DNA of 64,000 nucleotides from Chloroflexota bacterium. GTDB lineage: Bacteria; Chloroflexota; UBA11872; VXNJ01. The translations under genes were made by a program, and so were the position numbers. Below are positions 54,955 to 63,862 of this stretch, piece after piece. The notes under the pieces are model-generated. The model was not told where the DNA came from, ran no database searches, and was given only the letters and a program-made list of their open reading frames with translations. The stretch lies in the NCBI GenBank assembly GCA_009840625.1, contig VXNJ01000010.1, positions 1 through 64,000 of the forward strand, given 5' to 3'. How positions within the stretch are numbered: the first letter of the stretch is position 1; each line of letters begins with the position of its first letter.

Positions 54955-56237
54955 TGTCGGTATCGCCGGCGGCCCTGGCCTACGCCTCGCGGCAGGCGCT
55001 CTCGCCGCTGATGCTGGTGCGGCTCAACATTTACTGGCTGGGGCTTTCGCTGCTCTGGGGCGGGTTCGCGATCGTGTACCTGCCCGACCGGGTCGAGCAG
55101 CTGGTCGGCCCCGACATCAAGGGCACCATGCTGGGGGTCATCACCGCGGTCGGGGTGACCGCGGCGATCATCGTCCAGCCCCTGGCCGGCGGGATCTCGG
55201 ACCGGGCCTGGTCGCGCTGGGGCCGGCGCCGGCCGATGCTGATCCTGGGCGCGATCTGCACCGCGGTGTTCGTGCTGCTGATGTCGCTGACGGCCACCTA
55301 CCTGGCTCTGCTGGCGCTGATCCTCTGCCAGCAGATTTCCGAGAACTTCTCGCGGGCGGCGATAAAGGGCGTGCTGCCCGACCTTGTCGGGACCACCCAG
55401 ATGGCACGCGCATCCTCGATCAACGGGATCCTGAACATCGGCGGCACCGTCATCGGGGCCACCATCGCCGGGGTGTTCCTCGATGCCGGCAATCCGGGCG
55501 GCTTCGTGTTCGTGGGCGGGCTGACGGTCGCCTTCGCTGGGCTGCTGGCGTTCCTGCTAATCCCCAAGGGGCCGACCGCGCCGGCGGCGCCGCAGCCCCC
55601 GCTGCGCAGCGAGTTCGGGCAGGTCATTTCCTACCTGAAAGCCCAGCCCGCGTTCGTCCGCGTGGTCGCCTCGCGGCTGGTCTTCTTCGGGGCCATACTG
55701 GCTGCCGACAACACCCTGCTCTTTAACCTGCGCGACCGCCTGGAGGTCGATAACCCCGGGCAGTGGTCCTCGATCCTGCTCGGACTCCTGCTCCTGGCCA
55801 CGATCGCTTCGGCCTGGCCGGCGGGGGTGATCGGCGACCGATTCGGGCGCAAGACGGTGGTCTACGTGGCCTGCACCTGCGGCTGCGTGGGCTCTATTTG
55901 CGCCGCCTTCATCGTGCACATCGCGGCGCTGGGATTTGCGGTGGCGATGCTGGGGTTCGCGCTGGGCGCGTTCTCGGCCGGCGACTGGGCGCTGCTGATC
56001 GACAAGATCCCCAACCCCAACAGCGCCGGACTCTATCTGGGACTGGCCAATTTCGCCGGCGCCGGCGGCGACGCGGTCGGGACCCTGTGGGCCGGGATAG
56101 TGCTCGACCTGGGCAACCGCGGCGGCCAACTGCACGGATTCACGATCGTCTACCTGGTGATGGCGCTGTTCATGATCGCCGCCGCCCTGATCCTGCGGCC
56201 GCTGCAGGACGACGTGGCGCTGCTCAAATCCATCTGA
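54954..56237 (+). CDS. MFS transporter of the aroC run
   Basis: A 12-helix permease of 427 residues. The loop 2-3 motif is SDRAWSRWGRRRPML, a form seen in glycoside/sugar-type (GPH) and related MFS carriers, and the second-half loop is GDRFGRKTVVYVA. The start codon overlaps the aroC stop (TAATG). The substrate is unknown; the variant motif hints at sugars or sugar conjugates. It is separated from the following TauE/SafE gene by about 50 bp containing a strong hairpin. Confidence 0.9.
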   Translation: MSVSPAALAYASRQALSPLMLVRLNIYWLGLSLLWGGFAIVYLPDRVEQLVGPDIKGTMLGVITAVGVTAAIIVQPLAGGISDRAWSRWGRRRPMLILGAICTAVFVLLMSLTATYLALLALILCQQISENFSRAAIKGVLPDLVGTTQMARASSINGILNIGGTVIGATIAGVFLDAGNPGGFVFVGGLTVAFAGLLAFLLIPKGPTAPAAPQPPLRSEFGQVISYLKAQPAFVRVVASRLVFFGAILAADNTLLFNLRDRLEVDNPGQWSSILLGLLLLATIASAWPAGVIGDRFGRKTVVYVACTCGCVGSICAAFIVHIAALGFAVAMLGFALGAFSAGDWALLIDKIPNPNSAGLYLGLANFAGAGGDAVGTLWAGIVLDLGNRGGQLHGFTIVYLVMALFMIAAALILRPLQDDVALLKSI

Positions 56238-56263
56238 CCGGCCGCGGCCGCGCCTATTCGGCG

Positions 56264-56282
56264 AACCCGCTCCGGGCGGGTT
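56264..56282 (+). promoter_or_regulatory. GC-rich hairpin just upstream of the TauE/SafE start
   Basis: AACCCGC (56264-56270) and GCGGGTT (56276-56282) form a perfect 7-bp stem with a 5-base loop, ending four bases before the ATG at 56287. It could hide the ribosome-binding site or be part of a transcript end for the upstream MFS gene; there is no T-run. Confidence 0.45.
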
Positions 56283-56286
56283 GCCG

Positions 56287-57027
56287 ATGATCGGTCCGCT
56301 GGAGGTGGCGGGCGCCGCCCTGGTGCTCTCCCTGGCCGGATTCACCATCGGGGCAATAGGGTTCGGGTTCGCCCTGTCCACAACCCCCTTCCTGCTGCTC
56401 TTCCTGGACCCGCAGACGGTGGTAATCGTGGTCAACTCGGTGGCGGTGCTGGCCTTCGCGCTGGTGCTGATCGAAACCCGCGCCCGGCTGCGGTTCCGCG
56501 AGTTAACGCCGATGGTCCTGGCCGGCGTGCTGGGCACCCCGATCGGGGTGTGGGCGCTGAGCGAAATGGATCCGACCTACCTGCGGATCGGCATCGCGCT
56601 GCTCGTCCTGGCGGTCACGGTCCTGATCATCACCAACCCGCAGAGACGGATTCCCAAGCCCCGGATCACCGGCCCGCTGCTGGGATTCCTGACCGGCGCC
56701 CTGGTCTCCGGCCTCTCGATCGGCGGCCCGATCATCGTGCTCTTTTTCCTGGGCAGCGGCATGGGCCGGCAGGAGCTGCGGGCGGCGGTGGCCTACTTTT
56801 CGACCGTCGCCTACGGCGTGGCCCTGGCCGGCTACTACCTGGAGGGCCTGTTCACCGGCGAGCGTCTCCTGCTGGTGGTCGCCGCCGCCCCGATGGTGGC
56901 GGTCGGTTACCTGTTGGCGGTGCGGCTGACCCGCCACATGAACGCCCGACGGTTCCGCCAACTCGTGGTGACGGTGATCGTGATCACCAGCATCCTGGTG
57001 CTGGCCCGCGAGCTAATCGCCCTCTAG
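56287..57027 (+). CDS. TauE/SafE family sulfite/organosulfur permease
   Basis: An integral membrane protein of 246 residues with eight or so helices and the family's internal two-fold repeat: AGFTIGAIGFGFALSTTPFL in the first half and LTGALVSGLSIGGPIIVLFF in the second. TauE/SafE proteins export sulfite or sulfoacetate, or take up other anions. The ATG at 56287 is chosen over a TTG six bases upstream. With three sulfatases in the window, a role in disposing of inorganic sulfur is attractive but unproven. Confidence 0.9.
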   Translation: MIGPLEVAGAALVLSLAGFTIGAIGFGFALSTTPFLLLFLDPQTVVIVVNSVAVLAFALVLIETRARLRFRELTPMVLAGVLGTPIGVWALSEMDPTYLRIGIALLVLAVTVLIITNPQRRIPKPRITGPLLGFLTGALVSGLSIGGPIIVLFFLGSGMGRQELRAAVAYFSTVAYGVALAGYYLEGLFTGERLLLVVAAAPMVAVGYLLAVRLTRHMNARRFRQLVVTVIVITSILVLARELIAL

Positions 57028-57065
57028 CGAGACCGCTCAACCCCGTCCCAAGCGGGGCGCGCGCT

Positions 57066-57287
57066 TCAGGCGGTCGAAAGTTCCAGGTACTCGAGCGCTT
57101 TGGCGTAACTGTGCTTTTGCAGGAAGTGGCGCAGCTGCCGATCCTCGCACGCGCGGGCCTGTTCCTCGACCCTGGCCATAGCCGCCCGCAGCTCTGCGGC
57201 GGCCTGTGCCGACCCGCCGGCCAGTTCGTCGGTCAGGCGCGCGATCGCGCGCAGATCGGAGACGAGCGCGCCGGCTGGATCGATCAA
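57066..57287 (-). CDS. Small hypothetical protein, coupled to the M20 peptidase
   Basis: A 73-residue, mostly helical, Ala/Glu/Arg-rich protein with no recognised family. Its TTG start overlaps the TGA of the M20 peptidase gene (TTGA at 57284-57287), a coupling style seen elsewhere here. The sequence is compositionally protein-like (YAKALEYLELSTA at the C terminus) and could form a helical hairpin. It may be an accessory of the peptidase or an unrelated small gene. Confidence 0.6.
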   Translation of the reverse strand: MIDPAGALVSDLRAIARLTDELAGGSAQAAAELRAAMARVEEQARACEDRQLRHFLQKHSYAKALEYLELSTA

Positions 57288-58423
57288 CCTCTGCCATCCT
57301 CCTCGGCAAACGACCGTACCAGATCTTCGTACACCCCCACGCAGGCGGAAACTTCGGCGAGCTCCACGTATTCGCGGTTGGAGTGCGCCTGGGCGATGTC
57401 GCCAGGACCCAGGACCACGAAATCGCGTCCCAACGGCGCGTAGGCGGCCGCATCGGTGCTGTAGGGAACCCCGATCAATTCGGTCCGGCCCAGCCTGCCG
57501 CAGGCGGCGGCGGCGGCGCGCACGATCGGCGCCTCGGGGCCGGACTCGACGCCGGCCTCGGCTGCATAGGGCTCCCCGACGGTGATTGCTTCCCGCCCGG
57601 AGAAAAGTTCGACGAACGCCGCCCAGACCGCCATGGGATCCTCGCCGGGCAGCATCCGCCGGTCGACCATCGCCCGGCAGCTGGCCGGGACCACGTTTAC
57701 CTGGACCCCGCCGGATATGGTCGAAACCGTCAGCTGCCCCTTGCCGCAGAGCGGGTGCGGAGCATCGGGCATTACTTCCGGCGGCAGCGCGCGCAGCACG
57801 GATATGGCGTCCAGCATCGAGTAGATCGCGTTGCTGCCCAATTCGGGATTGGCGGTGTGGGCCGATTTGCCCGCCGCCTCGATCGCGAATCGCAGGATGC
57901 CCTTCTGGGCGATTACCGGCTGCAGTGACGTTGGCTCACCCACGACCACCGCGTCGGGGGAAATACCGGCCGCCATATGATGCGCCCCGCGCTTGCGGTA
58001 CTCCTCGTCGACGACCGCCGCCAGGGCTACGTTCAGCGGCGGCGGGTCGCGGACCAGACGCTCAAACATGAACAGCGCCGAGACCATCGAGCCCTTGACG
58101 TCGCAGGCGCCGCGTCCGTAGATCCGTCCTCCGTCGCGCACCGGTCGGGCGCTCCCCAGATCGCCTTCCTGCGGCACGGTATCCAGGTGGATGTCGAAAA
58201 GCAGCGTGCGTTCGTGGCCGCCGTCAAGTTCGAGCAGCACGTTGGCCCGCCCGTCGACCACCTCCTGGCGGGATACCGCAAGGCCCAGATCCCGGCCGAA
58301 TTCGGCCACGAAATCGCCGTATTCGTTTTCGCCCCTCTCGCCGCCCGGCATGTCTGGGTTGACCGAATCGATTGCAACCAACTGCTGGAGCAGGTCGCCG
58401 ACGCGTTCGATATCTGGATTCAT
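57284..58423 (-). CDS. M20 family metallopeptidase (ArgE/DapE/ACY1 type)
   Basis: A zinc hydrolase of 379 residues acting on N-acyl amino acids or small peptides. Metal and catalytic motifs are complete: LLFDIHLDTVP with the His and Asp, GRGACDVKGS with the bridging Asp, VVDEEYRKRG with the Glu pair, and IAQAHSNREYV with the C-terminal His. The central dimerisation domain lies around residues 170-285. Length and order fit acetylornithine deacetylase/succinyl-diaminopimelate desuccinylase, but neighbours give no pathway, so the exact substrate is open. Confidence 0.92.
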   Translation of the reverse strand: MNPDIERVGDLLQQLVAIDSVNPDMPGGERGENEYGDFVAEFGRDLGLAVSRQEVVDGRANVLLELDGGHERTLLFDIHLDTVPQEGDLGSARPVRDGGRIYGRGACDVKGSMVSALFMFERLVRDPPPLNVALAAVVDEEYRKRGAHHMAAGISPDAVVVGEPTSLQPVIAQKGILRFAIEAAGKSAHTANPELGSNAIYSMLDAISVLRALPPEVMPDAPHPLCGKGQLTVSTISGGVQVNVVPASCRAMVDRRMLPGEDPMAVWAAFVELFSGREAITVGEPYAAEAGVESGPEAPIVRAAAAACGRLGRTELIGVPYSTDAAAYAPLGRDFVVLGPGDIAQAHSNREYVELAEVSACVGVYEDLVRSFAEEDGRG

Positions 58424-58576
58424 CGGACTGCATTTACCTCGCAGTGCCCTGCCGGACCGAAGTGTTTTCGGGATCCTGCCCGGTGGCGGCCGGCTCAGGG
58501 GCCGGATACGGGACAGCTTCCGCAGGATATCCCAATTGCGGGCGTCCCAACCGGCCCGGAACCGGCGGCGCAGCCG

Positions 58577-59230
58577 TCAGGCGATCGGCCGCCGACTCCG
58601 GCGGACGTATGCCAGCACCGCAGATGGATGTTCGGCCAGCAGGTCCGGTTCGGCGGCTCGCAGCCGCTCCGGATCCAGCGACCCCCAGCTCGCCCCGATT
58701 GCACGGCAGCCGGCCGCGCGGGCGGCCTGGACGTCGGTCGGCACGTCGCCCACGTAGGCGATCTGCGCCGGCTCTTTTTGCCCGGTGCGTTCCATCGCCA
58801 CCAGCAGCGGGTCGGGCGCCGGTTTGGGCCTTGCGCAGTCGTCCCAGCCCACCACGGCTGCAAAGTAATCCAGCAGTCCGGCGCGCTCCAACTCGCCCCT
58901 GGCGCCCCAGGAGATCTTCGAGGTAACGATGGCCATCTCCAGCCCGTCGGAGCTCAGCGCCTCCAGGGTCTCGACCACTCCAGGGTAGGGCTCGAGCGGT
59001 TCCTCGCTCGCGTAATAGATTGCCCGGTAGCGCTCGACGAATCGCGGCCAGTCGTTGCCCGTGAGCTCCTTGGCCAGCGCTTCAATCGTGACTCCCAGGT
59101 GCATGCGCCAGAGTTCGCGCGCGTCGGGTCGCTCGCCGATGATTTCTTCATAGGTTGCGGTCAGGGCGTCGGCCCGGCCGGACAGCGTGTCCAGGACGGT
59201 GTCGTCAAGATCCCAGAAGACGGCCTTCAC
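58577..59230 (-). CDS. HAD family hydrolase (phosphatase)
   Basis: A HAD-superfamily phosphatase of 217 residues. Motif I FWDLDDTVLD holds the nucleophile Asp7 and Asp9, motif II is IVTSKIS, motif III is the Lys in ARPKPAPDP, and motif IV is YVGDVPTDVQAA. The helical cap between motifs I and II is of the phosphoglycolate phosphatase (Gph) type. The substrate is not decided. It lies 88 bp downstream of nrdA on the same strand and may be read through from it. Confidence 0.92.
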   Translation of the reverse strand: MKAVFWDLDDTVLDTLSGRADALTATYEEIIGERPDARELWRMHLGVTIEALAKELTGNDWPRFVERYRAIYYASEEPLEPYPGVVETLEALSSDGLEMAIVTSKISWGARGELERAGLLDYFAAVVGWDDCARPKPAPDPLLVAMERTGQKEPAQIAYVGDVPTDVQAARAAGCRAIGASWGSLDPERLRAAEPDLLAEHPSAVLAYVRRSRRPIA

Positions 59231-59318
59231 CGCCGACGGCCCAATCGGCCAACGCCCGCGGCGCCGGCGTATTTATCAATTGCCGGCCGTCCCGATCGGG
59301 ACCGCGCCGGGAGGCTGC

Positions 59319-62156
59319 CTACTGGCAGGCCTCGCATTCCTCGTCGAACGGGTCGCACACCAGCCCGTTGACGGTGGAGCGGACTTCGGCTGGGGCTTCG
59401 GCGCGCTTAACCGCGATCCGGGACGAGGCCGACTCGGATTTCATCCAGCGCGGCTGGATGGCGCGGGCGTTGATGTCGATCGACGTCTTTTCGATCTGGG
59501 TAGGGGCGAACGAGCGCAGGTAGTAGGTGGTCTTCAGGCCCCGCCGCCAAGCCAGGAAGTACATCTCGTCGACCGCTTTCCCCGACGGGGTGGCAATGTA
59601 GAGGTTCAGCGACTGACCCATGTCGATCCACTTCTGGCGACGGGCCGCGCATTCGATCAGCCAGGCCGGCTCGATCTGGGTCGCGGCCAGGTAGAGACGC
59701 CGCAAATCCTCGGGGATTCTTGAGATTTCGGCCAGCACGCCGTCGTAGTACTTCAGGTCCTCGATCATGCGCCTATCCCAGAGGTCCAGGCGCTGCAGGT
59801 CGCGAACAAGGTACGGGTTCAGGATCGTGAAGTCCCCGGAGAGGTTCGACTTGGCGTAGAGGTTGCGGTAGATCGGCTCGATCGACTGCGAGACCCCGGC
59901 AATGTTGGAAATCGTCGCAGTCGGGGCAATTGCCAGAACGTTGGAATTGCGCATTCCGTCGCGGTTGATCCGCGAGCGCACCAGGCCCCAGTCCTGGGTC
60001 CGGTCGCGATTCATCTCGACCGGTTCGCCGCGCTCCTGCTCCAGCAGATCGATGGTGTCGATCGGGAGCAGCCCGCGGTCCCACTTCGACCCCTGGTAGC
60101 TGGGGTACGGCCCGCGCTGGGCGGCCAGCTCGGACGAGGCCAGGATCGCGTGGTATGAAATCAGCTCCATCGAAAGATCGGCAAATTCCACCGCCTCCTG
60201 CGAGGCGTAGGGAATGCGCTGGATGTACAGCGCGTCCTGGAAACCCATGACGCCCAGCCCGACCGGACGGTGGGCGGTATTGGAGCGCTGGGCCTCCGGA
60301 GTCGGATAGAAGTTGATGTCGATGACGTTGTCCAGCATCCGCATCGCGGTGGCGACGGTCTTGGCCAGCAGCTCCTCGTCGATTCCCTCGGGAGTCGTGT
60401 GGGCGGGCAGGTTGAGCGAACCCAGGTTGCAGACCGCGGTCTCGGTGGAGGATGTGTTCAGCAGGATTTCGGTGCACAGGTTGGAGCTGTGCACGACCCC
60501 GACGTGGTCCTGCGGCGAGCGGATGTTGGACGGGTCCTTGAACGTGATCCAGGGATGCCCGGTCTCGAAGAGCATCGAGAGCATCTGGCGCCAGAGATCC
60601 CGCGCCTCGACTTCCTTGTAGCGGCGGATCTGCCCGCGCTTTGCTTGGCGTTCATAGTGCTCGTAGCGCTCGGTGAAGGCCTTGCCGTATAGGTCGTGCA
60701 GGTCTGGCACCTCGTCGGGCGAGAACAGCGTCCAGCGACCGTTCTGTTCAACCCGCCGCATGAACAGGTCCGGGACCCAGTTGGCGGTATTCATATCGTG
60801 GGTGCGGCGGCGCTCGTCGCCGGTGTTTTTGCGGAGCTCGACGAAGCTTTCGATGTCCAGGTGCCAGGTTTCCAGGTAGGCGCAGACGGCGCCCTTGCGC
60901 TTCCCGCCCTGGTTCACCGCCACCGCGGTGTCGTTGACGATCTTGAGGAACGGGATCACGCCCTGGCTCTCGCCGTTGGTGCCCTTGATGTGGGAACCGG
61001 TGGCGCGAATCGGGGTCCAGTCGTTGCCCAGCCCCCCGGCCCACTTGGACAGCGAGGCGTTATCGGAGATGCACTTGAATATCCCCTCCAGGTCGTCGCT
61101 GACCGTGGAGAGGTAGCAGGACGAGAGCTGGGGATGCGGCGTGCCGGAGTTGAACAGGGTCGGCGTGGCCGACACGAAAAGGCAGCGCGAGAGGACCTCG
61201 TAGAACTCGATTGCCCGCGCTTCGCGGTCATCCTCGTTCTGGGCCAGCCCCATCGCCACCCGCATCCAGAAGTACTGCGGGGTCTCGATCCGGCGCTGGT
61301 CGATGTGCAGCAGGTACCGGTCGTAAAGGGTCTGCAGACCGAGGATCCGGAAGTTGTCGTCGCGGTCCAAGCGCAGCGCCAGCTGCAGGCGCTCGAGGTC
61401 GAATTCCAGCAGCTTGGCATCGATTCTTCCCGCCTCGACGCCGGCCTGCAGGTAGGGTACGAAGCCCTTGCGGTAAGGCACGTCGAGTTCGGTGATGGTC
61501 GGAGCGATGCCCAGGGCCTCGCGGTAGATCAGGCGCAGCAGCAACCGGGTGGCGACGCGGTCGTAGGCCGGTTCGCGCTCCATGCACTGGCGGGCCACCA
61601 GGATGAGGGCGCGCTGGATGTCGGCCGAAGAGATTCCGTCGTGGAGCGAGAGGAATACCTCGTCCTCGATGTCGTCGATCGAGCAACGGCCGTCCAATCC
61701 GCGGAAGACCTCGAACAGTTCGGCGCGTATGCGCGCGACCTGCAGAGGCTGGCGCGACTGGTCCTGTTTGATTACATGGATGGGCTCGCGGATCTGGTCG
61801 GCCGGCTGAACGATCCGCCGGATCGAGCGCAGGCGGGTGCGCTCGGCGCGGTAGAGGATGTAGGAGCGGGCGATCGTGAAGTGGCCGCGCCGCATCAGTT
61901 CCTCTTCGACGTTGTTCTGGATGAACTCGACGTCGGCGCCCGGGTCGGTCAGGGCCTTGGTTGACACCCCTTCCACGACCGCGCGGGTGATGCCCTCTAC
62001 CTCGGCTTCCAGCGCTTCGGGCAGCGGTTGATCGACCGGTACTCCGAGGTCGGCACGGAATGCTTTGGCCATCGCGTCGCGGATGCGCTTTACGTCGAAT
62101 GGAACAACGCGACCATCGCGCTTGCGCACCAACATGGCACCTACATCGAGCGCCAT
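59319..62156 (-). CDS. nrdA: Ribonucleoside-diphosphate reductase alpha subunit, class I
   Basis: The large subunit of class I ribonucleotide reductase, 945 residues from the ATG at 62156, chosen because AAGGAG lies eight bases upstream (a TTG at 62162 is too close to it). An ATP-cone occupies about residues 6-100. Catalytic residues are Cys347 (LSSCYL), Asn559, Cys561 and Glu563 (NLCTEI), and Cys576 (VCNLGS). The electron-path Tyr pair is in KTTYYLRS, which marks class I. The C-terminal CEAC (Cys941, Cys944) accepts thioredoxin electrons. The small subunit nrdB is not adjacent. Two NrdR-like boxes lie upstream, so repression by NrdR is expected. Confidence 0.97.
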   Translation of the reverse strand: MALDVGAMLVRKRDGRVVPFDVKRIRDAMAKAFRADLGVPVDQPLPEALEAEVEGITRAVVEGVSTKALTDPGADVEFIQNNVEEELMRRGHFTIARSYILYRAERTRLRSIRRIVQPADQIREPIHVIKQDQSRQPLQVARIRAELFEVFRGLDGRCSIDDIEDEVFLSLHDGISSADIQRALILVARQCMEREPAYDRVATRLLLRLIYREALGIAPTITELDVPYRKGFVPYLQAGVEAGRIDAKLLEFDLERLQLALRLDRDDNFRILGLQTLYDRYLLHIDQRRIETPQYFWMRVAMGLAQNEDDREARAIEFYEVLSRCLFVSATPTLFNSGTPHPQLSSCYLSTVSDDLEGIFKCISDNASLSKWAGGLGNDWTPIRATGSHIKGTNGESQGVIPFLKIVNDTAVAVNQGGKRKGAVCAYLETWHLDIESFVELRKNTGDERRRTHDMNTANWVPDLFMRRVEQNGRWTLFSPDEVPDLHDLYGKAFTERYEHYERQAKRGQIRRYKEVEARDLWRQMLSMLFETGHPWITFKDPSNIRSPQDHVGVVHSSNLCTEILLNTSSTETAVCNLGSLNLPAHTTPEGIDEELLAKTVATAMRMLDNVIDINFYPTPEAQRSNTAHRPVGLGVMGFQDALYIQRIPYASQEAVEFADLSMELISYHAILASSELAAQRGPYPSYQGSKWDRGLLPIDTIDLLEQERGEPVEMNRDRTQDWGLVRSRINRDGMRNSNVLAIAPTATISNIAGVSQSIEPIYRNLYAKSNLSGDFTILNPYLVRDLQRLDLWDRRMIEDLKYYDGVLAEISRIPEDLRRLYLAATQIEPAWLIECAARRQKWIDMGQSLNLYIATPSGKAVDEMYFLAWRRGLKTTYYLRSFAPTQIEKTSIDINARAIQPRWMKSESASSRIAVKRAEAPAEVRSTVNGLVCDPFDEECEACQ

Positions 62157-62309
62157 CGCCAAAGCTCCTTAAAACTGCTCAACGGGGAGCGAATCGCCGC
62201 CTCTTGTCCGCGTCCGTTGCACGCTGGCGCGTGCCCAAATCTCCCGGCTCGAACGGGTTTTAGTCTAACCCTTGCGCGCGCAATTTGGAAGACCCCGAAT
62301 GCTTACCGC

Positions 62310-62325
62310 ACCCAAAATGTTGGGG
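62310..62325 (-). promoter_or_regulatory. NrdR box 1 upstream of nrdA
   Basis: The 16-mer ACCCAAAATGTTGGGG matches the NrdR consensus core C-w-A-n-A-T-n-T-w-G. It lies about 155 bp upstream of the nrdA start. Confidence 0.65.
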
Positions 62326-62351
62326 CCTATTTCCTGTTCAAACCCGACAAA

Positions 62352-62367
62352 TTCCTACATATTGGGG
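62352..62367 (-). promoter_or_regulatory. NrdR box 2 upstream of nrdA
   Basis: The 16-mer TTCCTACATATTGGGG matches the NrdR core C-w-A-t-A-T-a-T-w-G. Its start is 42 bp from box 1, four helical turns, so both boxes face the same side of the DNA, as expected for cooperative NrdR binding. Confidence 0.68.
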
Positions 62368-62394
62368 CATATTCAGCGCGGCGCCGGCCAGCCT

Positions 62395-62769
62395 TCAGCA
62401 ATCTTCAGCGACCGGTTTGCGGCCCGCGAAGCCCTCGTCGGGGCGGTGCCAGTACAGGATGTCAGGTTCGCCCAGGCGGAAGCACCAGCACAGCGGTCCG
62501 TCGGCGTCGCGGCCCGGGAAATCGATGATCCCGCTGCGCAGGTCGCGCACCAGGATCCCGTCGTCGGAGAGCTCGCGCAAACGCGCGTTCATAGACGCGA
62601 GCAGTTCGTCCAGTCCGGGTGCGTCGCCCTCGGCCGGCGCCATCCCTTCGGCGGCGCTCCCCCAGGCCCGCATCTGCCCGCGGAGCTCGGCGATCTGCTC
62701 CAGCCGGCGAACGGTGGCCGGCAGCAGCGCGCGCGCCTCTTTTAGCGAGTAGAGACGCTCTTCCTCCAA
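62395..62769 (-). CDS. DUF2203 domain-containing protein
   Basis: A protein of about 124 residues matching DUF2203: YSLKEARALLPATVRRLEQI at the N terminus, then RELSDDGILVRD, GIIDFPGRD, LCWCFRLGEPDILYWH and the GFAGRKPV end. The family's function is unknown. I prefer the TTG at 62769, 16 bp after the aldo/keto reductase stop and preceded by a GGGG run; a longer frame from 62829 would overlap that gene by 44 bp with non-conserved sequence. It is the last gene before the nrdA promoter region. Confidence 0.88.
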   Translation of the reverse strand: MEEERLYSLKEARALLPATVRRLEQIAELRGQMRAWGSAAEGMAPAEGDAPGLDELLASMNARLRELSDDGILVRDLRSGIIDFPGRDADGPLCWCFRLGEPDILYWHRPDEGFAGRKPVAEDC

Positions 62770-62785
62770 CGGTCCCCGGCCGGCC

Positions 62786-63862
62786 TTATTCGGCCTCGTC
62801 TTCGGGCAGATCGCGCCCGCCGCCGGCAAACCGCTGCGGTTCGCGGTTCCAGGGATTCCAGCCGCCCTTGGGAGAGACCATCATCTCGTCGGCGACGTTG
62901 CGCTGATAGGCCTCGTCGGATATCGCGGTCACCTCGGCGTAGAGCTCGGGCGAGAGTTTCCACTCGGCCGCGCGGGCGGCGTCGTTGACTTCGGCCGGGG
63001 TCCGGAACCCGACCAGCGCGGTGGATACGACCTCGTGCGAGAGCACCCAAGCCAGGGCCAGATCGGGCAGGGTGTGGCCCTCGCGCTCGGCGATCGCCCG
63101 CAGCCGGTCTTGGGTTTCGACGTTGGCCGGGAAGTGCTTCTGGCGGTCGAAGAACGGCATGCCGAAGGCATGGCCGGAATCGCGCCAGTCCCAGGTCTCG
63201 AACTGGTAGTCGGCCGGCATCGCGCCCGAAAGCAGGCCGTGGGCCAGCGAGCCGTAGCTCATGATCCCCACCCCGTTCTGCTCGCACCAAGGCATCACGT
63301 CGCGCTCGATGCGGCGTTCCAGCATCGAGTAGCCCATTTGGTTGGCGACTATCCCCAGGTGCTTCTTGCACTCGGTAAGCATCTCCGGCATGAAGTTTGA
63401 GACCCCGGCGTAGCGGATCTTGCCGGCCTGCTGCAGCTCTTCCAGGGCGCGCATCGTCTCCTCGAACGGCGTATCGACGTCGGGCCAGTGGATCAGCAGC
63501 AGGTCGATGTAGTCGGTCTGCAGGTTCTCAAGGCTCCGCTCGCAGGACTCCAGCACGTGGGCGCGGGTGCCGTTGCGTTCCATCCGCTTTTCGGCGTCGT
63601 TCCAGGCGATTCCGCACTTGGTCACCAGCACGATCTGGTCGCGGATCGGCTTGAGCGCCGCGCCCATCACCCGCTCGGAATGACCCAGTCCGTAGCCGGC
63701 GGCGTTGTCGAAACACGTGACCCCCAGGTCAAAGGCCCTCCGCACCGCGTCCTGGCCCTCGCTGTCGTCGACTTCGCCGTACTGGGTACCACCCATCGGC
63801 CAGCCGCCGAAACCAACTACTGAGACCTCGAGGTCCGAATCTCCGAATTTGCGGTATTCCAT
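62786..63862 (-). CDS. Aldo/keto reductase
   Basis: An NADPH-dependent (beta/alpha)8-barrel oxidoreductase of 358 residues. The catalytic tetrad is visible: Asp52 and Tyr57 in CFDNAAGYG, Lys82 in LVTKCG and His125 in LLIHWPD. Cofactor-binding segments (GVSNF mid-protein and TALVGFRTPAEV toward the end) fit the AKR family of L-glyceraldehyde reductase or voltage-gated potassium-channel-beta-like enzymes. The C-terminal extension (about 40 residues, GGWNPWNREP) is unremarkable. It is followed closely by the DUF2203 gene on the same strand. Confidence 0.93.
   Translation of the reverse strand: MEYRKFGDSDLEVSVVGFGGWPMGGTQYGEVDDSEGQDAVRRAFDLGVTCFDNAAGYGLGHSERVMGAALKPIRDQIVLVTKCGIAWNDAEKRMERNGTRAHVLESCERSLENLQTDYIDLLLIHWPDVDTPFEETMRALEELQQAGKIRYAGVSNFMPEMLTECKKHLGIVANQMGYSMLERRIERDVMPWCEQNGVGIMSYGSLAHGLLSGAMPADYQFETWDWRDSGHAFGMPFFDRQKHFPANVETQDRLRAIAEREGHTLPDLALAWVLSHEVVSTALVGFRTPAEVNDAARAAEWKLSPELYAEVTAISDEAYQRNVADEMMVSPKGGWNPWNREPQRFAGGGRDLPEDEAE

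Noticed and set aside
60696-61964. A 422-codon plus-strand frame opposite nrdA
   Set aside because: NrdA is certain on the other strand; the antisense translation has no domain and follows from codon bias.
59319-62162. Class II (B12-dependent) ribonucleotide reductase
   Set aside because: NLCTEI, the Tyr-Tyr pair in KTTYYLRS and the terminal CEAC are class I features; class II enzymes usually have NPCGE.
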